A stretch of DNA of 64,000 bases from Durio zibethinus (GCF_002303985.1 NW_019167993.1:5580001-5644000), one strand, 5' to 3'; counted from the first letter of the stretch, positions 1 through 11,983 are shown. Notes: a model not told the origin generated them from the sequence alone. Translations and numbers: made by a program.

Positions 1-4
1 ATCC

Positions 5-40
<36 letters not shown>

Positions 41-802
41 GACTGTAATCATGTGAAGATGTAACTTTTTGTCTACAAGATTGATATTTGTTATGATCCT
101 AATATCATATTTGTAATTAAGACCAAGATAAGTGCTAGGAATGTCAATGTTCAAAATCAATTACATTTAATTTTACAAAGTAAAACGCCTTTTTACCATC
201 TTTTTCGCTAGTTTTGGTTTATCAAGTGTTTCAAAGCATCAAGAAATTTCCTAACAACTATCTTGAAACGAAATTCTCCTTGGAGAATCTGAAATAGATC
301 TCTCCATGTTCTCTTGTCAAATTTTGTTTTAGAGCTACTATCTTTTTTCGACTTGTTGATTGAGAAAAATATTAAACTTGATAATTTTAGACATGATATA
401 ATAATATAATATAAAATTAATTTACAAAAAATATGAAAGCAATATAGTTTAAAATTAACAAAAATCATATATAAATTTATTAAAAATAAAAAAAAATATA
501 TTTTATATTTAATGTATCAACACAAATTACAATATAATAATTTTTATATTTTACATATATTTAATAAGATATAATACGAACATATAAGTTAATAAATTTT
601 ATAAAGATAGATATCTATACTTGTATATATGCCATCTCTTTTTCAAAAACGAGAAATGATATTGACACCAGAGGAGGATAGCAAGCCAAGGCCCTCCATT
701 ATCAAGATTCCTTCTGACTCTTCCTCGAGAGGCGTGCTTTTCTCTCATGCCTAAGCCCCCCATGCACGAAACGGTACCCTCTCCCTTCCTACCTCCTCCA
801 TC

Positions 803-810
803 TATAAATA
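803..810 (+). promoter_or_regulatory. TATA box of metallothionein copy 1
   Basis: TATAAATA lies 123 bp upstream of the start codon, at a spacing that leaves a leader of roughly 90 bp. The same motif at the same distance occurs in the duplicate at 7,256-7,263. Transcription start is inferred, not seen. Confidence 0.7.
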
Positions 811-925
811 CATGATCATGCAAAGCTTTGAAGATATAGCAATCCATTGCAAGTTGTAACAACTTTAGAAACTCAAAAAACCTTCAGCTCTCAGTTCTCA
901 CGTTCAAAAACTTTCCAAGTTCACC

Positions 926-1676
926 ATGTCTGACAAGTGCGGCAACTGTGACTGCGCTGACAAGAGCCAGTGCGTGTAAGTAATCGATAATCCATCCATG
1001 ATAAACTTCCTTCTAGGGTTGTGTGTGGCTTGAGATTGTGTTGTTGTTTTAAGTTATGTTCATTTCTGCCATGTCACCGTCAGGCTGAATAAAAACTTCT
1101 CAATAGCAGCCATTTTATCTTTTCCAACCATGTTTCCTCAGGGACAACCTGTGGAAACTCGAAGTAATTGTTATCTTTAAGCTCTTTGTGAGTTTGCAAT
1201 CAAGTATCATTGAAACTAAAGGCTTTTTTTTTGCTTTTCTATGCTTACAGGAAGAAGGGAAACACCTTGGTCATTGAGACCGAGAAGAGGTATACTTTCT
1301 GCACTTCACTCTGATAACTGCAAAGAAACAAAACAATAATAAACATAAAATTTCATATGCTACTAAGACCTAAGCCATTCCTTAGATTTTCAAACAAGCA
1401 ATCAAAAACTTCTTGATCTGATGCATGATTTTCTACATACATATTCTCCTAAGTACTTATCTAGAGAGGCAAAAAGAAATATGTTTTTCGCAGTTGATGA
1501 ATCGAGGATTAAGAAATTTAATTTGAAGTATACATATGCTAATTATAATCTGTATTGTGTTCTTTCTGTGCAGCTACATCAACACTGTTGTCGTTGAGAC
1601 TCCAGCTGAGAATGATGGCAAGTGCAAGTGCGGAGCTAGCTGCAGCTGCACAAACTGCACATGTGGTGGTCATTAA
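926..1676 (+). CDS. MT3: Metallothionein type 3, copy 1
   Basis: The exons are 926-975, 1251-1289 and 1574-1676, joined by GT-AG introns, and encode 63 residues. The protein is a small cytosolic cysteine-rich chelator of copper and zinc. Four cysteines lie in the N-terminal block (C5, C8, C10, C16; CGNCDCADKSQC). Six lie in the C-terminal block, in CXC and CXXC arrangements within KCKCGASCSCTNCTC. A cysteine-free linker of about 30 residues separates them. This 4+6 pattern and length are those of plant type 3 metallothioneins, which are often abundant in ripening fruit and leaves. The start is the first ATG after the TATA box, and the two short 5' exons are below normal ORF-finding limits. 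It differs from copy 2 at one residue that I noticed (INT versus INS in exon 3). It faces the COX17 pseudogene tail to tail. Confidence 0.96.
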
Positions 1677-2557
1677 GCAAACATAAAATAATATTGTTGT
1701 AGTTCATGGCGATATCATGACCTAAAAAATAATGAAATTTGGGTTGAATGATTTGTCTTTTGTTGTCTGTCTGTCATATGTTTGTGTCTCCTTACATACT
1801 GTGATCATGTAATGGCCATGTCCATGGACTTGTCTTGTTAATGAATTACTATTAGTATAACTTTTCTCTGCTTTGATCTTTCTTTTACACCGGCTATGTG
1901 TACAAGGTAAAGGTAAAGTTGCAGTTTGATTATATTCTGGGACTTGAACTGGAATTTATTCTCCTGAACTAGAACCCGCAAAACGAAGGGTTAAGAGAAT
2001 AGCTAATCCTGAAAAATTATTTCCATTATTTTTGAGCTTTGATCACCCAGAGATCAATATATTCTGTAAAAGGATACAGTCCAGACAAAAGGATAAAAAG
2101 AAACTGAGAATCACAATAATCTGTTCACCATTTTGGCTTCCATTAATAATTAAATTGTCATCAAGTTGCCATCTTTCCACTAAGTGTATACAATTTTCTT
2201 TGCTCAAACAACAACACACAATTAATAAGAGAGAAAATTGACATGGAGAGTCAGCTACTAAAAGATAAAAAAGGGGAAAATGTTTATTCATGGAACCAAG
2301 ACATACAGAGACTTGTCTCTGTCCATATCCTGACTCATGAAAGTATTCTGGCAGTTCCAATTCATTCCACAGAGGTAAACAACCTCATAAAAACAAAGAA
2401 TATGAGAAAAATGAATAGTTGGGATGCATCCAACACCAATTTCCCAAAAAAGATATCTTTCCTTTATTCCTAGATTTTTCAAATCATATCGGTGTAATCC
2501 TCTAATAAATAGTTTGTACCTCAAATTCTTTCATTCTATAAACTTTGAATACCAATC

Positions 2558-2800
2558 TCAAACATTGAAGCCCTCTGCACGAAGGAAAATACGATAAGCC
2601 TCTATCCATTTTGCACAAGCTTTTTTACCATGCTCAACGATGCATTCGTCTCTGAGCTTCTTCGTCTCAGGGCAAGCACAGCAAATTTTCTTCTTTGGCT
2701 TTGATTCTGCACCAGATTTTTTTTGCTGACCCTTGATTTTGTTGCAAGACAAGCAAAGCTAAGGCAGAGGTATTTTGATTAGGTAACCCACTGTCATAAT
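2558..2800 (-). pseudogene. COX17: COX17 copper chaperone pseudogene
   Basis: This is the decayed duplicate of the intact gene at 8,995-9,234. The C-terminal half is still readable: KKKICCACPETKKLRDEC and the tail RAEGFNV are kept. Three lesions are visible. The ATG-GGT start has become a sequence lacking the family start. A net 2-base loss near 2,725 (an A-run in place of GTAAAAACAACAACTGG) shifts the N-terminal part out of frame. The last cysteine of the second CX9C motif is replaced by phenylalanine (RIFLRA instead of RICLRA), which would remove one of the two structural disulfides. An in-frame ATG at 2,752 could yield a 64-residue product, but it would lack the normal N terminus and the disulfide. 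Similarity to the intact copy ends just beyond this gene. Confidence 0.85.
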
Positions 2801-4050
2801 CTATAAATTCATAAATATATAGTTAAACCTAACAAATAGAGTCGTCACTAAATGTAGTTGATCACTTAAAGAATCTATTATTTTAAGGAGTTTATAAGTT
2901 TGACTAAAGGTTTTTAAAAAAATAAATTCAGGTCTACTGACCAAAATAAGGTTAGGAGTTCGGTTACATATAGGAAATGTTATAGCACCTCCCATACCCA
3001 TCCAAAAAAAGTACTATTTTATTTTAATTTATCATAAAGTCTTGATTCTAATGATTTTATGTTTTTATGTTTTTATGTTGAATATTGAAAATAATTTTTA
3101 AGATTTTTCAATCAATCTGACAGAATTTTTAAAAATACATCATCACTTTAAAAGTATTCAAGAATCTCATTTGATATATTAAAGAGGCTCCGTCATCGAA
3201 AAAAGTTTTTTTATTTTGATTTGATTTTTATTTGAAAATATATCTAATTATTACACCATTTGTGTCAAATTAAAAATATTTTTTCTTTTGAATTTATAAA
3301 TTTTTTACCATTTGGGCCTATTTAGAATTTTTTTTTTTAGAGAAATAATATGACAATTATTTTTCTTAAAATTTCATTTAAATTCTTCTACTATTTGATA
3401 TAAATTTAAAAAAATTTCTCACCTAAAAATTTCTTGGGAATTTACCATTTGAAATTTTTAAGAATCTCATTCTTGGATAATTATCAAATACTTTCAACCA
3501 AATTTGGAAAAGAATACAATTACTTTTATTGAAATTTTATTTAAATTATTCCACAATTTGGATAAATTTAGAAAAAATTTCTCACAGAGAAAATTTCTCA
3601 CATAGAGAATTCTTAGAAATTTACTGTTTGAAATTTTTAAGAATCTCATCCTTGAGTAATTTGTATTGAATTCCAAAATTTTTATTTAAAATTTTTTTAT
3701 TTTTTTTATTTTTTTATTTTTTTTGTTTGAAAATAAATATTAATAATTGTTATTGAAATTTTATCTAAATTATTCTACCATTTAGGACAAATTTAGACAA
3801 AATTTTTCATTTAAAAATTTTATAAAAATTTATCATTTGAAATTTTTATAAATTACATCATTGGATAATTAATACTTATTCTCAAAAAATATTTTATTTT
3901 TTCTATTATTTATGTATTTCTTTTAATTTTCTCCTAAAATCCAAACATGCAAGCTATTTCAAAAATAAATTAATAAATAAAAATGAAAATGAAAACAGAG
4001 AGAAAATATCAAAAAAAAAAAAAATCGGTTCGGTTTAGTGGGTGTTACAG
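2800..4050. mobile_element. Probable LTR-retrotransposon relic between the duplicated units
   Basis: The stretch begins where homology with the right duplication unit ends. At 2,838-3,000 it has the wording often seen in untranslated parts of plant Ty3/gypsy (TAT/Ogre-like) elements: 'gagtcgtcact', then 'ctgaccaaaataaggttaggagttcggttac', and 'tataggaaatgttatagcacctccca', in that order. About 1 kb of AT-rich DNA follows, ending near 'gggtgttacag' at 4,040. No gag or pol frame is visible. The class assignment rests on remembered sequence character and needs a repeat-library search. Confidence 0.4.
3335..3870. repeat. Three degenerate direct repeats, unit about 190 bp
   Basis: Three successive blocks (about 3,340-3,485, 3,520-3,665 and 3,745-3,870) share the same order of words. 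These are a 'gaaattttat.taaatt' opening, a 'ctac.atttg.ataaattta' segment, 'aaatttctca', and 'aatttac.tttgaaatttttaagaatctcat.cttg.ataatt'. They are clearly related but diverged, and they lie inside the probable retroelement relic. Confidence 0.6.
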
Positions 4051-6372
4051 CTATACAAGGATTAGGAGATTGAAAACTTATATGTAAGGCTATACTTTGT
4101 TCTCATAAAATCTTCCAAGGTTGAGATCGAACACTTCAATTAGACTATCCCTCAACACATAGCCCCAAATCATATAGCAAATTCTGAAGCCCCAATTTCT
4201 TCTCAGCATGGAAGTTGAAGCTTTTTAATATTTGGTTTGCCATGGCCCGATGAGGCATAACATGATCAAATACTCCAGTTGTATGATCATTCATTGACTC
4301 GTCATCAAAGGATACGTATGCTCATGCCGTGAAATCCATAAATCTTTGCACTTCCTTGACGAAACAAGGGTTCGTACTGCATATTTTGTTGGGGGAGGGT
4401 TGAGAATCTTTTCACGAAGTGGATCATGCAGATTGCTTATTCAACAACTTTCCCTTTATCTGATGTGAAATAAGCAAACTTATTGTAAGTTCTTATTTAA
4501 AAAAAAAAAAAAGGAAAAAAAATATGAAATGAGCTAAAACATTAAGAGAATGTTGGATAGCTACAACAAAATGGAAGAGAAAATATTTACCTTCTAAGAG
4601 AAGTAGGTGCATATATTTCCTATCTTCTTGAATTGCCACGAACAACAATCAAATGCAACAATGAGCAGACAAGAATTCTTGTAATCCACAACCATTTTAA
4701 GATTGCTAAGAGAAAAACTTTGAAATCTAGCATCTTCTCATCCTACAAATTTTGTCCATGTTCAATATTAATGGCCAGAAATTGTGTTTATATAGGCAGT
4801 GCAAAATAAATGCACAAATTTTTAAGACTAAAAGTATAATTATTCCAAAGATTTTTTTCAAAATAACTTACGATGTTTAGAGATTTTTACAAGATTACTT
4901 ATGAAATATGACAATTACCTTAAAGATTTTTACAATGATCATAATTTTAGAAGATTTTGTTAGATAACTTATGAAATATTCCTTTTATGCATTTTTACAC
5001 TTTTTAAATATATATTATTAAAATTTTTAAATTAAAAAATTCTATAATTAAGATACTATTTTATATTTTTTTAATAGGTCGTATTAGATTTGGGTTGAGC
5101 TCATACATGGTTTTAATAGCTTATATGTTTGTCTAAGCCCAACTTGAAATTTCAGGTTTCAAAATTTTTTCAAGTTTAGTCTAAATTAAAAAAATAAATC
5201 TCAAACTCACCCATTAAACTTAATTTATATAATAAAAATTTAAAAAGTGTGATTAAATTAAGTTTAATAGAATTATATTTAATTCACATATACAAAAATT
5301 AAAAATTAAAATTATATGTAAAAATTAAAATTGAATTAAATTAAATATATATAATTTTTGTTTTTATTTTTTATATAAATGTGAATTAATTTATATATAA
5401 TTCATATATACATATATATATATAAATAAATAAATTTATATATATGTGAATTTGGGACAAACCAAACTTAAGTTTTAATCCAAAGTCTAATTCAAATTTA
5501 AACGGACTTAAAAATTATGCTCAAACTTATTTAACGAGTTTTAATTTTTTGTTTAGACTCTCAAAATTTAAACGAACTTTCGAGCTTGAGCGAATAATCC
5601 AACTCTTGAACAAGTCTAGTCATATTGTGACTAATTAACTGACTTTCTCTTGAAGTTTTTTTTATTCATTTGATATGAAAATTTATAGTGCTTTTTTTAA
5701 GGTTAAAAACCCAAGCTTCTAAAGTTCTACTTACCATTATTTCATGGAAAACATTTGCTTACTTTAACATATAATTATTAGATAAAGATAATAGAACACT
5801 ACAACAAAAAATTAATACCACACCAAATGATGATTGACAATATTGTCACCTTTCATAATATAGAAATGCACAAATATATGGCTTACTCTTATATAAGAAC
5901 ATGCCTTTGGATAACAAATTTTAAAAAATTTTGATATAAAAACATTTTAAAATACATCAATTCACAATATTAATCGATACTAGTGTTCTGATGCATGTTT
6001 GTATTAACCTATTTTTTAAATAAAGCTTTTTTATCTTTTTTTTTTTCCTACCCAACTGTCTTTTCACTTTTTTAGATTGATTTCACCTATCTTTTCAAGA
6101 ATAAAGAATTTATATATAACTTTTTTCTTTAGTAATGAGCCAAGGAGAAATTCTCCTTCGGTCTTTTCCAAAGGAAATGCCTAACATTTGGATGGTCAAT
6201 ATATAAGGGTATTTGTGCCTAATATATACATGTTGGAATACTAGTGAGCCACATTTTAAAAGCAAATAGAAACTGAAAAAAAAAATGCATGACCTCAATG
6301 GGAGTTTTGAGATAATACTCCATTTATTTATATATTTATTATCTAAAAAATAAAATTGATATGACGAGAGAC

Positions 6373-6413
<41 letters not shown>

Positions 6414-6480
6414 GAGGAAGAATCAATTTTTATAATGTAATTCTTTTTTAATTTTAAATATTTATCGATCCCTCCATACA
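4051..6480. other. Intergenic DNA between duplicated units, no gene recognised
   Basis: No convincing gene was seen. A less AT-rich island at about 4,040-4,780 gives short open stretches on the minus strand, but these resemble no family I know. From about 5,090 to 5,640 the DNA is AT-rich and ends with words such as 'gagcttgagcgaataatccaactcttgaacaa', which look like a dispersed repeat relic. AT dinucleotide runs occur at about 6,377-6,411 and 6,483-6,511. Confidence 0.5.
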
Positions 6481-6514
<34 letters not shown>

Positions 6515-7255
6515 GAATGTAACTTTTTGTCTACAAGATTGATATTTGTTATGATCCTAATATCATATTTGTAATTAAGACCATGATAAGTGCTAAAAAT
6601 GCCAATGCTCAGAATCAATTACATTTAATTTTACAAAGTAAAACCCCTTTTTACCATCTTTTTCCCTAGTTTTGGTTTATCAAGTGTTTCAAAGCATCAA
6701 GAAATTTCCTAACTATCTTGAAACGAAATTCTCCTTGGAGAATCTGAAGTAAATCTCTCCATATTCCCTTATTAAAGATTTATTGTAGAACTATTATATT
6801 CTTTCAACTTGTTGATTGAGGACAAGATTAGACTTAATAATTTTAAATATGATATAATAATATAATATAAAAATAATATGAAAAAAATGCGAATGCAATA
6901 TAGTTTAAAATTAACAAAAATCATATATAAATTTGATAAAAATAAAAATATATATTTTATATTTAATGTATCAACATAAATTATAATATAATAATTTTAT
7001 ATTTTATATATATTTAATAAGATATAATACGAACATATAAGTTAATAAATTTTATAAAGATAGATATCTATACTTGTATATATGCCATCTCTTCTTCAAA
7101 AACGAGAAATGATATTGACACCAGAGGAGGATAGCAAGCCAAGGCCCTCCATTATCAAGATTCCTTCCGACTCTTCCTCGAGAGGCGTGCTTTTCTCTCA
7201 TGCCTAAGCCCCCCATGCACGAAACGGTACCCTCTCCCTTCCTACCTCCTCCATC

Positions 7256-7263
7256 TATAAATA
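7256..7263 (+). promoter_or_regulatory. TATA box of metallothionein copy 2
   Basis: TATAAATA sits 123 bp before the start codon, exactly matching copy 1. The roughly 330 bp upstream are nearly identical in the two copies, so both genes probably respond to the same signals. Confidence 0.7.
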
Positions 7264-7378
7264 CATGATCATGCAAAGCTTTGGAGATATAGCAATCCAT
7301 TGCAAGCTGTAACAACTTTAGAAACTCAAAAAACCTTCAGCTCTCAGTTCTCACGTTCAAAAACTTTCCAAGTTCACC

Positions 7379-8131
7379 ATGTCTGACAAGTGCGGCAACT
7401 GTGACTGCGCTGACAAGAGCCAGTGCGTGTAAGTAATCGATAGTCCATCCATGATAAACTTCCATTTAGGGTTGTGCGTGGCTTGAGATTATGTTATTGT
7501 TTTAAGTTACGTTCATTTCTGCCATGATGCCGTCAGGCTGAACAAAAACTTTTCAATAGCAGCCATTTTATCTTTTCCTAACATGTTTCCTCAGGGACAA
7601 CCTGTGGAAACTCGAAGTAATTGTTATCTTTAAGGTCTTTGTGAGTTTGCAATCAAGTATCATTGAAACTAAAGGCTTTTTTCTGCTTTTCTATGCTTAC
7701 AGGAAGAAGGGAAACACCTTGGTCATTGAGACTGAGAAGAGGTATACTTTCTGCACATACACTCTGATATCTGCGAAGAAACAAACCAATAATAAACATA
7801 AAATTTCATTTATGCTACTAAGACCTGAGCCATTCCTTAGATTTTCAAACAAGCAATCAGAAACTTCTTGATCTGATTCATGATTTTCTACATACATATT
7901 CTCCTAAGTACTTATCTAGAAAGGCAAAAAGAAATATGTTTTTCGCAGTCGATGAATTGAGAATTAAGAAACTTAATTTGAAGCATACAAATGCTAATTA
8001 TAATCTGTATTGTGTTCTTTCTGTGCAGCTACATCAACTCTGTTGTCGTTGAGACTCCAGCTGAGAATGATGGCAAGTGCAAGTGCGGTGCTAGCTGCAG
8101 CTGCACAAACTGCACATGTGGTGGTCATTAA
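7379..8131 (+). CDS. MT3: Metallothionein type 3, copy 2
   Basis: The exons are 7379-7428, 7703-7741 and 8029-8131 (63 residues). Splice phases match copy 1: both introns interrupt codons after their second base, the first in the Val codon and the second in the Ser codon. All ten cysteines of the type 3 pattern are present: four in CGNCDCADKSQC and six in KCKCGASCSCTNCTC, followed by GGH. The protein should bind copper or zinc in the cytosol. Silent changes, and one seen replacement (Ser for Thr after YIN), separate it from copy 1. Open frame and kept splice sites suggest both copies are functional. It converges on the intact COX17 gene, whose stop codon lies about 860 bp downstream. Confidence 0.96.
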
Positions 8132-8994
8132 GCAAACATAAAATAATATTGTTGTAGCTCATGGCGATATCATGACCTAAAAAATAATGAAATTTAGGTT
8201 GAATGATTTGTCTTTTTTTGTCTGTCTGTCATATATTTGTGTCTCCTTATATACTGTGATCATGTAACGGTCATGTCCATGGACTCGTCTAGGTAATGAA
8301 TAACTCTTTAGTATAACTCCTCTACTTTGATCTTTCTTTGACACCGGCTGTGTGCAAGGTAAAGGTAAAGTTGCAGTTTGATTATATTCTGGGACTTGAA
8401 CTGGAATTTATTCTCTTGGACTAGAAACAGCTAAACCAAGGGTTAAGAGAATAGCTCAATCCTGAAAATTATTTTCATTATTTTTGTGCTCTGATCAACC
8501 AGAGATCAATATATTCTACAAAGGGATACAGTCCAGACATAAAGATCAAAAGAAACTGAGAATCACAATAATGTTCACCATTCGGCTTCCATTATCAATT
8601 AAATTGTCATCAAGTTGCCATCTTTCCACTAAATTTACACAATTTTCTTTGCTCAAAATTTTGACCAATATAAGTTACACAACAACACACAAGTAATAAA
8701 AGATAAAAAAGGGCAAAATGTTTACTCAAGGAACCAAGACATACAGAGTTCTGTCTCTGTCCATATCCTGACTCATGAAAGTATTCTGGCAGTTCCAATT
8801 CATTCCACAGAGGTAAACAACCTCATAAAAACAAAGAATATGAGAAAAATGAATAGTTGGCATGCATCCAACACCAATTTCCAAGAAAAAATATCTTTCC
8901 TTTATTCCTAGATTTTTCAAATCATATCTGTGTAATCCTCTAATAAATTTTGTACCTCAAATTCTTTTCATTCTATAAACTTTGAATACCAATC

Positions 8995-9234
8995 TCAAAC
9001 ATTGAAGCCCTCTGCACGAAGGCAAATACGATGAGCCTCAATCCATTTTGCACAAGCTTTTTCACCATGCTCCACAATGCATTCGTCTCTGAGCTTCTTT
9101 GTCTCAGGGCAAGCACAGCAAATTTTCTTCTTTGGCTTTGATTCAGCACCAGTTGTTGTTTTTACTGACTCCTGATTTTGTTGCAAGCCAGGCAAAGCTA
9201 AGGCAGAGGTATTTTGCGTAGGCAGCCCACCCAT
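8995..9234 (-). CDS. COX17: Cytochrome c oxidase copper chaperone COX17
   Basis: A single coding exon encodes 79 residues. COX17 carries Cu(I) in the mitochondrial intermembrane space to SCO1 and COX11 for assembly of cytochrome c oxidase. Residues C39-C40 form the copper-binding pair in KKKICCAC. Twin CX9C motifs are complete: C42 to C52 and C61 to C71, the two disulfides that fold the helical hairpin and allow MIA40-dependent import. The N-terminal 35 residues are variable and polar, as is usual in plant COX17. The ATG at 9,234 starts MGGLPTQ. A splice acceptor lies shortly upstream (near 9,278 on the minus strand) and a donor lies near 10,830, so a 5' UTR intron of about 1.55 kb is plausible but unproven. 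The left duplicate at 2,558 is broken. Confidence 0.95.
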   Translation of the reverse strand: MGGLPTQNTSALALPGLQQNQESVKTTTGAESKPKKKICCACPETKKLRDECIVEHGEKACAKWIEAHRICLRAEGFNV

Positions 9235-9239
9235 TATCT

Positions 9240-10870
9240 CAGTTAGTAAGTGAATCTAAGACACTGTGAGAGAAATAGAGAGAAGAGATGCCAGAAAACG
9301 GATCAGAAAAAACAGAATCAAAACTTATACCCATTAAGCATAATGAAGAAATTTCATCATAAAGGTAAAGAAAATCAAGATAGGCTATGATATCAGGAAT
9401 CATATGACAACAATAAACTGCAGCTAATGTCTATTGCTTTTCCTCTTTGACCATTCAAATACTAATATCAGTACATTTACATTGTACAATATCCAATTTG
9501 ATCAAATATTGCGAAAGCAAATGGACAACAACCACAATAATAGTCTATCTAGTATGATATCTATCTTTATAAAACCTACTCAAAACAGCCAGACAAGTGA
9601 ATAGAATGTTGGAACTTGGTATTATCACTCAAAATGAAAACTGGAAAAAGAAAAAGTGCTAGAGAAGTTTAAATGGAAATACCAAATTTACCAACATATA
9701 GGCCTATTGAACAAATTATACTTCTCTAATATTCTCGATACTGATCAAAAGTTCAGAAAGAATATCTCGAATACAAGACTAGAAAAAAACAATTATAAAA
9801 CTAAAGAAGATAAAGAGCAGGCAAAGGTCACCAAAACACACTCATATTTATCTCTCACAGGTCAAATAAACTTCAGAAAACAAATAATAACACCACAAAG
9901 GCTTACGACATAAGTTTTGAATCATTACTTGGTGAAAGAAAAACATAAAGACCTGAAACCAATTCTCTCAATCAGTGTGTCTGATGAACACAAGGTTGTA
10001 TAAGAGTCAATCAAACAGTTCAACTGAAAACCAATAATAATAACATAAATGATGAGCAGATAACAGTGCCAAAACAAATCAATATTCAATTTGATAATTG
10101 AAACTTGCTAGTCAAAGGGACCAGCTCAAACAAACTAGACAAATTCTTCCCACAACCTCAAAATTTTCGCTTGAGCAGTTTAGAAGCACATAGCTACCGG
10201 TAATTGAAACTAAATTACAAGTTTTCTTCTTTGTACATTAGCATTTCAAACAGTCCTATCAAGTAACAGCTAGCCAACCGCAACAGCATTGGTATATCGT
10301 TTCATTTCACTTAAAGCTAAACCTTTTTTGGAAGATCCAAACTCCAAAGCAAAGGCCAAAGGTCTTGACATCTAGTCTCGCTTCCAATTCATTCTCAAAG
10401 ACGAAACAACCCATCAACAAATTTACTTTTCACAATTTAATTTATTTAACTTTTAGCTCTCCACCATCTCCCCCCCCCCCCCCCAAAAAAAAAAACCCAG
10501 AAAAGAAAATAGAATCATAAGACAAGTTCCACCAGTTTTCTCTACAGTTTAGTCCAAAAGCATAGCCAATTTTCATCAGGAAAAGAAAAAGAAGCCAGAA
10601 TTCATCAGAACAACAACAACCCAGATAGAAAATAACATGAATCAATCAAATTAACACTTGGAAATAATAAATTTTGAATCTTTATTGCTACAAGTTTTTT
10701 ACTATAAAAGATTCTTTTTTTTCCTTTTTTTTTTGTTTACTATGTTGGCTTAAGCTTTTGCTCCTAGGAAATCAAGAAATATGTAGAAAGAAAGAAATAA
10801 TCAATAAATAAATCTTGAAAAAAAGAACTTACAGTTGAATTTTAAGCAGAGGGGGATGCAGAGTCGGCAG
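9240..10870 (-). other. Probable COX17 leader intron and promoter side, no other gene
   Basis: No coding sequence is recognised on either strand. On the minus strand a good donor (ACT/GTAAGTTC) is near 10,830 and a pyrimidine-containing acceptor (CTCTCACAG) is near 9,278. That is compatible with a spliced 5' leader for COX17. A homopolymer stretch of C followed by A occurs at 10,471-10,496. The COX17 promoter would lie near 10,870-11,050. Confidence 0.4.
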
Positions 10871-11983
10871 CCGGTGATGGGGATTTTAGAGGTTTTATGG
10901 AAAGACTGCGAAGAAAAAAAAATGACACCTTTCAAATTTTCGATGGTTTAGAGCCGGCCAAGTTGAAATCGGGTCGGGCCAAACCTTTTTATTCTTTTGG
11001 TTTTATTTAAAGGAGTTTTACATTTTTGCCATCAAGAAAGCTGAAATTAATAACAAGCCTTTTTCTCTTTTGAAAATCGATTATTAGAATTTTCAAAACA
11101 GAAAATTGATTCTTACAAGGTTTGAACATGTTTGAAGCCTTTGCCACACATCTCCTTGATTACCAAAAGCAATGAAAAATAATTGTTTTTTGTTATCAAT
11201 TTGTAAACATTCTATGTAAATAGCTTGCAACAGGATTGAATCTGATCTGAAACTCAATAAAAAAGGCTTGTAAGAAAGAAGTTTCATTTCATGAGATTTC
11301 CAAACCTTTTAAAGCCAATGTTTCTGATTAATGCAGAAACAGAACCCTCAAAGCTCCCTGAATGTTGCAGGGCAAAGGATATTTTAGCTTCCTCAATTCA
11401 TGACAAGTTTAAAGCAATCAATAAAAAGTACGTAGAATCTTAAACAAAAAGTTTCAGTTTTTGTAAATTTGTGTCGTTTGTTCAAAATGAAATCAGTTGG
11501 GTCGATCAACTAGCCATTTCTTACTTTGACATGTTGATCAAATAGGCAACAAGAACAGCTTGATACAACAAAATACAGCAATTGCTTGCATTTTTTATTG
11601 TTTTTTTAGCAAAAATTATATGGAAATTTATTACATTGATCCAGGGCACCCAAAATCAGGGTTAGAAGGTAAAAGCATATTCACACTTCCAGAATGAGAG
11701 CAAACATGCCACCCTCATGTCAGATTCCTTTTCACTTAGCTTTGAACTTAAGCATGTTCAAGATCCTGAGCAAGATCCAAGCAGTTTGCAAATTCCTTAG
11801 AACTCCATCGGTTCTCCCTAGACAACTTTCTTGGGCTTCAAGATTGACATTTCAGTTTGGACTAAAATTCCAGAAATCCAACTTTTTGGCTGAACAAACA
11901 GTTTTGCATCAGTTCTTGTTCAAATTCCTGTCAACAAAATTCCCTTTTGCCAAAATCCCATGTTCTCTTTCTTTTCAACCTAA
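10870..11983. other. Intergenic stretch, no gene recognised
   Basis: Apart from the likely COX17 promoter at its left end, nothing recognisable was found. The open frame at 11,694-11,987 on + has no family character and abuts the 3' end of the membrane-protein gene, so it is probably the antisense of that gene's 3' UTR. Confidence 0.4.

Larger units (their letters stand above)
1..2790. repeat. Left unit of the MT3-COX17 segmental duplication
   Basis: This block is closely similar to about 6,480-9,240, with a constant offset of 6,453 bp across the metallothionein gene. The match covers the AT microsatellite, the shared upstream stretch, the promoter, all three metallothionein exons and both introns, the intergenic stretch, and the COX17 reading frame on the minus strand. 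Similarity stops near 2,790, just upstream of the damaged COX17 start. The left end may continue outside the window, so further copies could lie there. The pattern fits an ancestral tandem duplication later separated by repeat insertions. Confidence 0.9.
6480..9240. repeat. Right unit of the MT3-COX17 segmental duplication
   Basis: This is the second copy of the block at 1-2,790. Small indels are scattered through non-coding parts (for example about 15 bp missing after the AT repeat near 6,515), while the metallothionein exons are nearly identical. This unit keeps the intact COX17 gene, so it is probably the functionally more complete copy. Confidence 0.9.

Noticed and set aside
599..862. 87-residue minus-strand frame, repeated almost unchanged at 7,052-7,315
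   Set aside because: It covers the metallothionein promoter and leader in antisense. Its conservation is explained by the segmental duplication, and the protein has no family character.
2032..2524. Overlapping frames on both strands downstream of metallothionein copy 1 (and their copies at 8,484-8,920)
   Set aside because: They lie in the intergenic or 3' UTR stretch between convergent genes. They are shared only because of the duplication, and indels between copies break the frames.
6110..6481. 123-residue minus-strand frame
   Set aside because: It runs through an AT repeat and reads as low-complexity Ile/Tyr. No family features.
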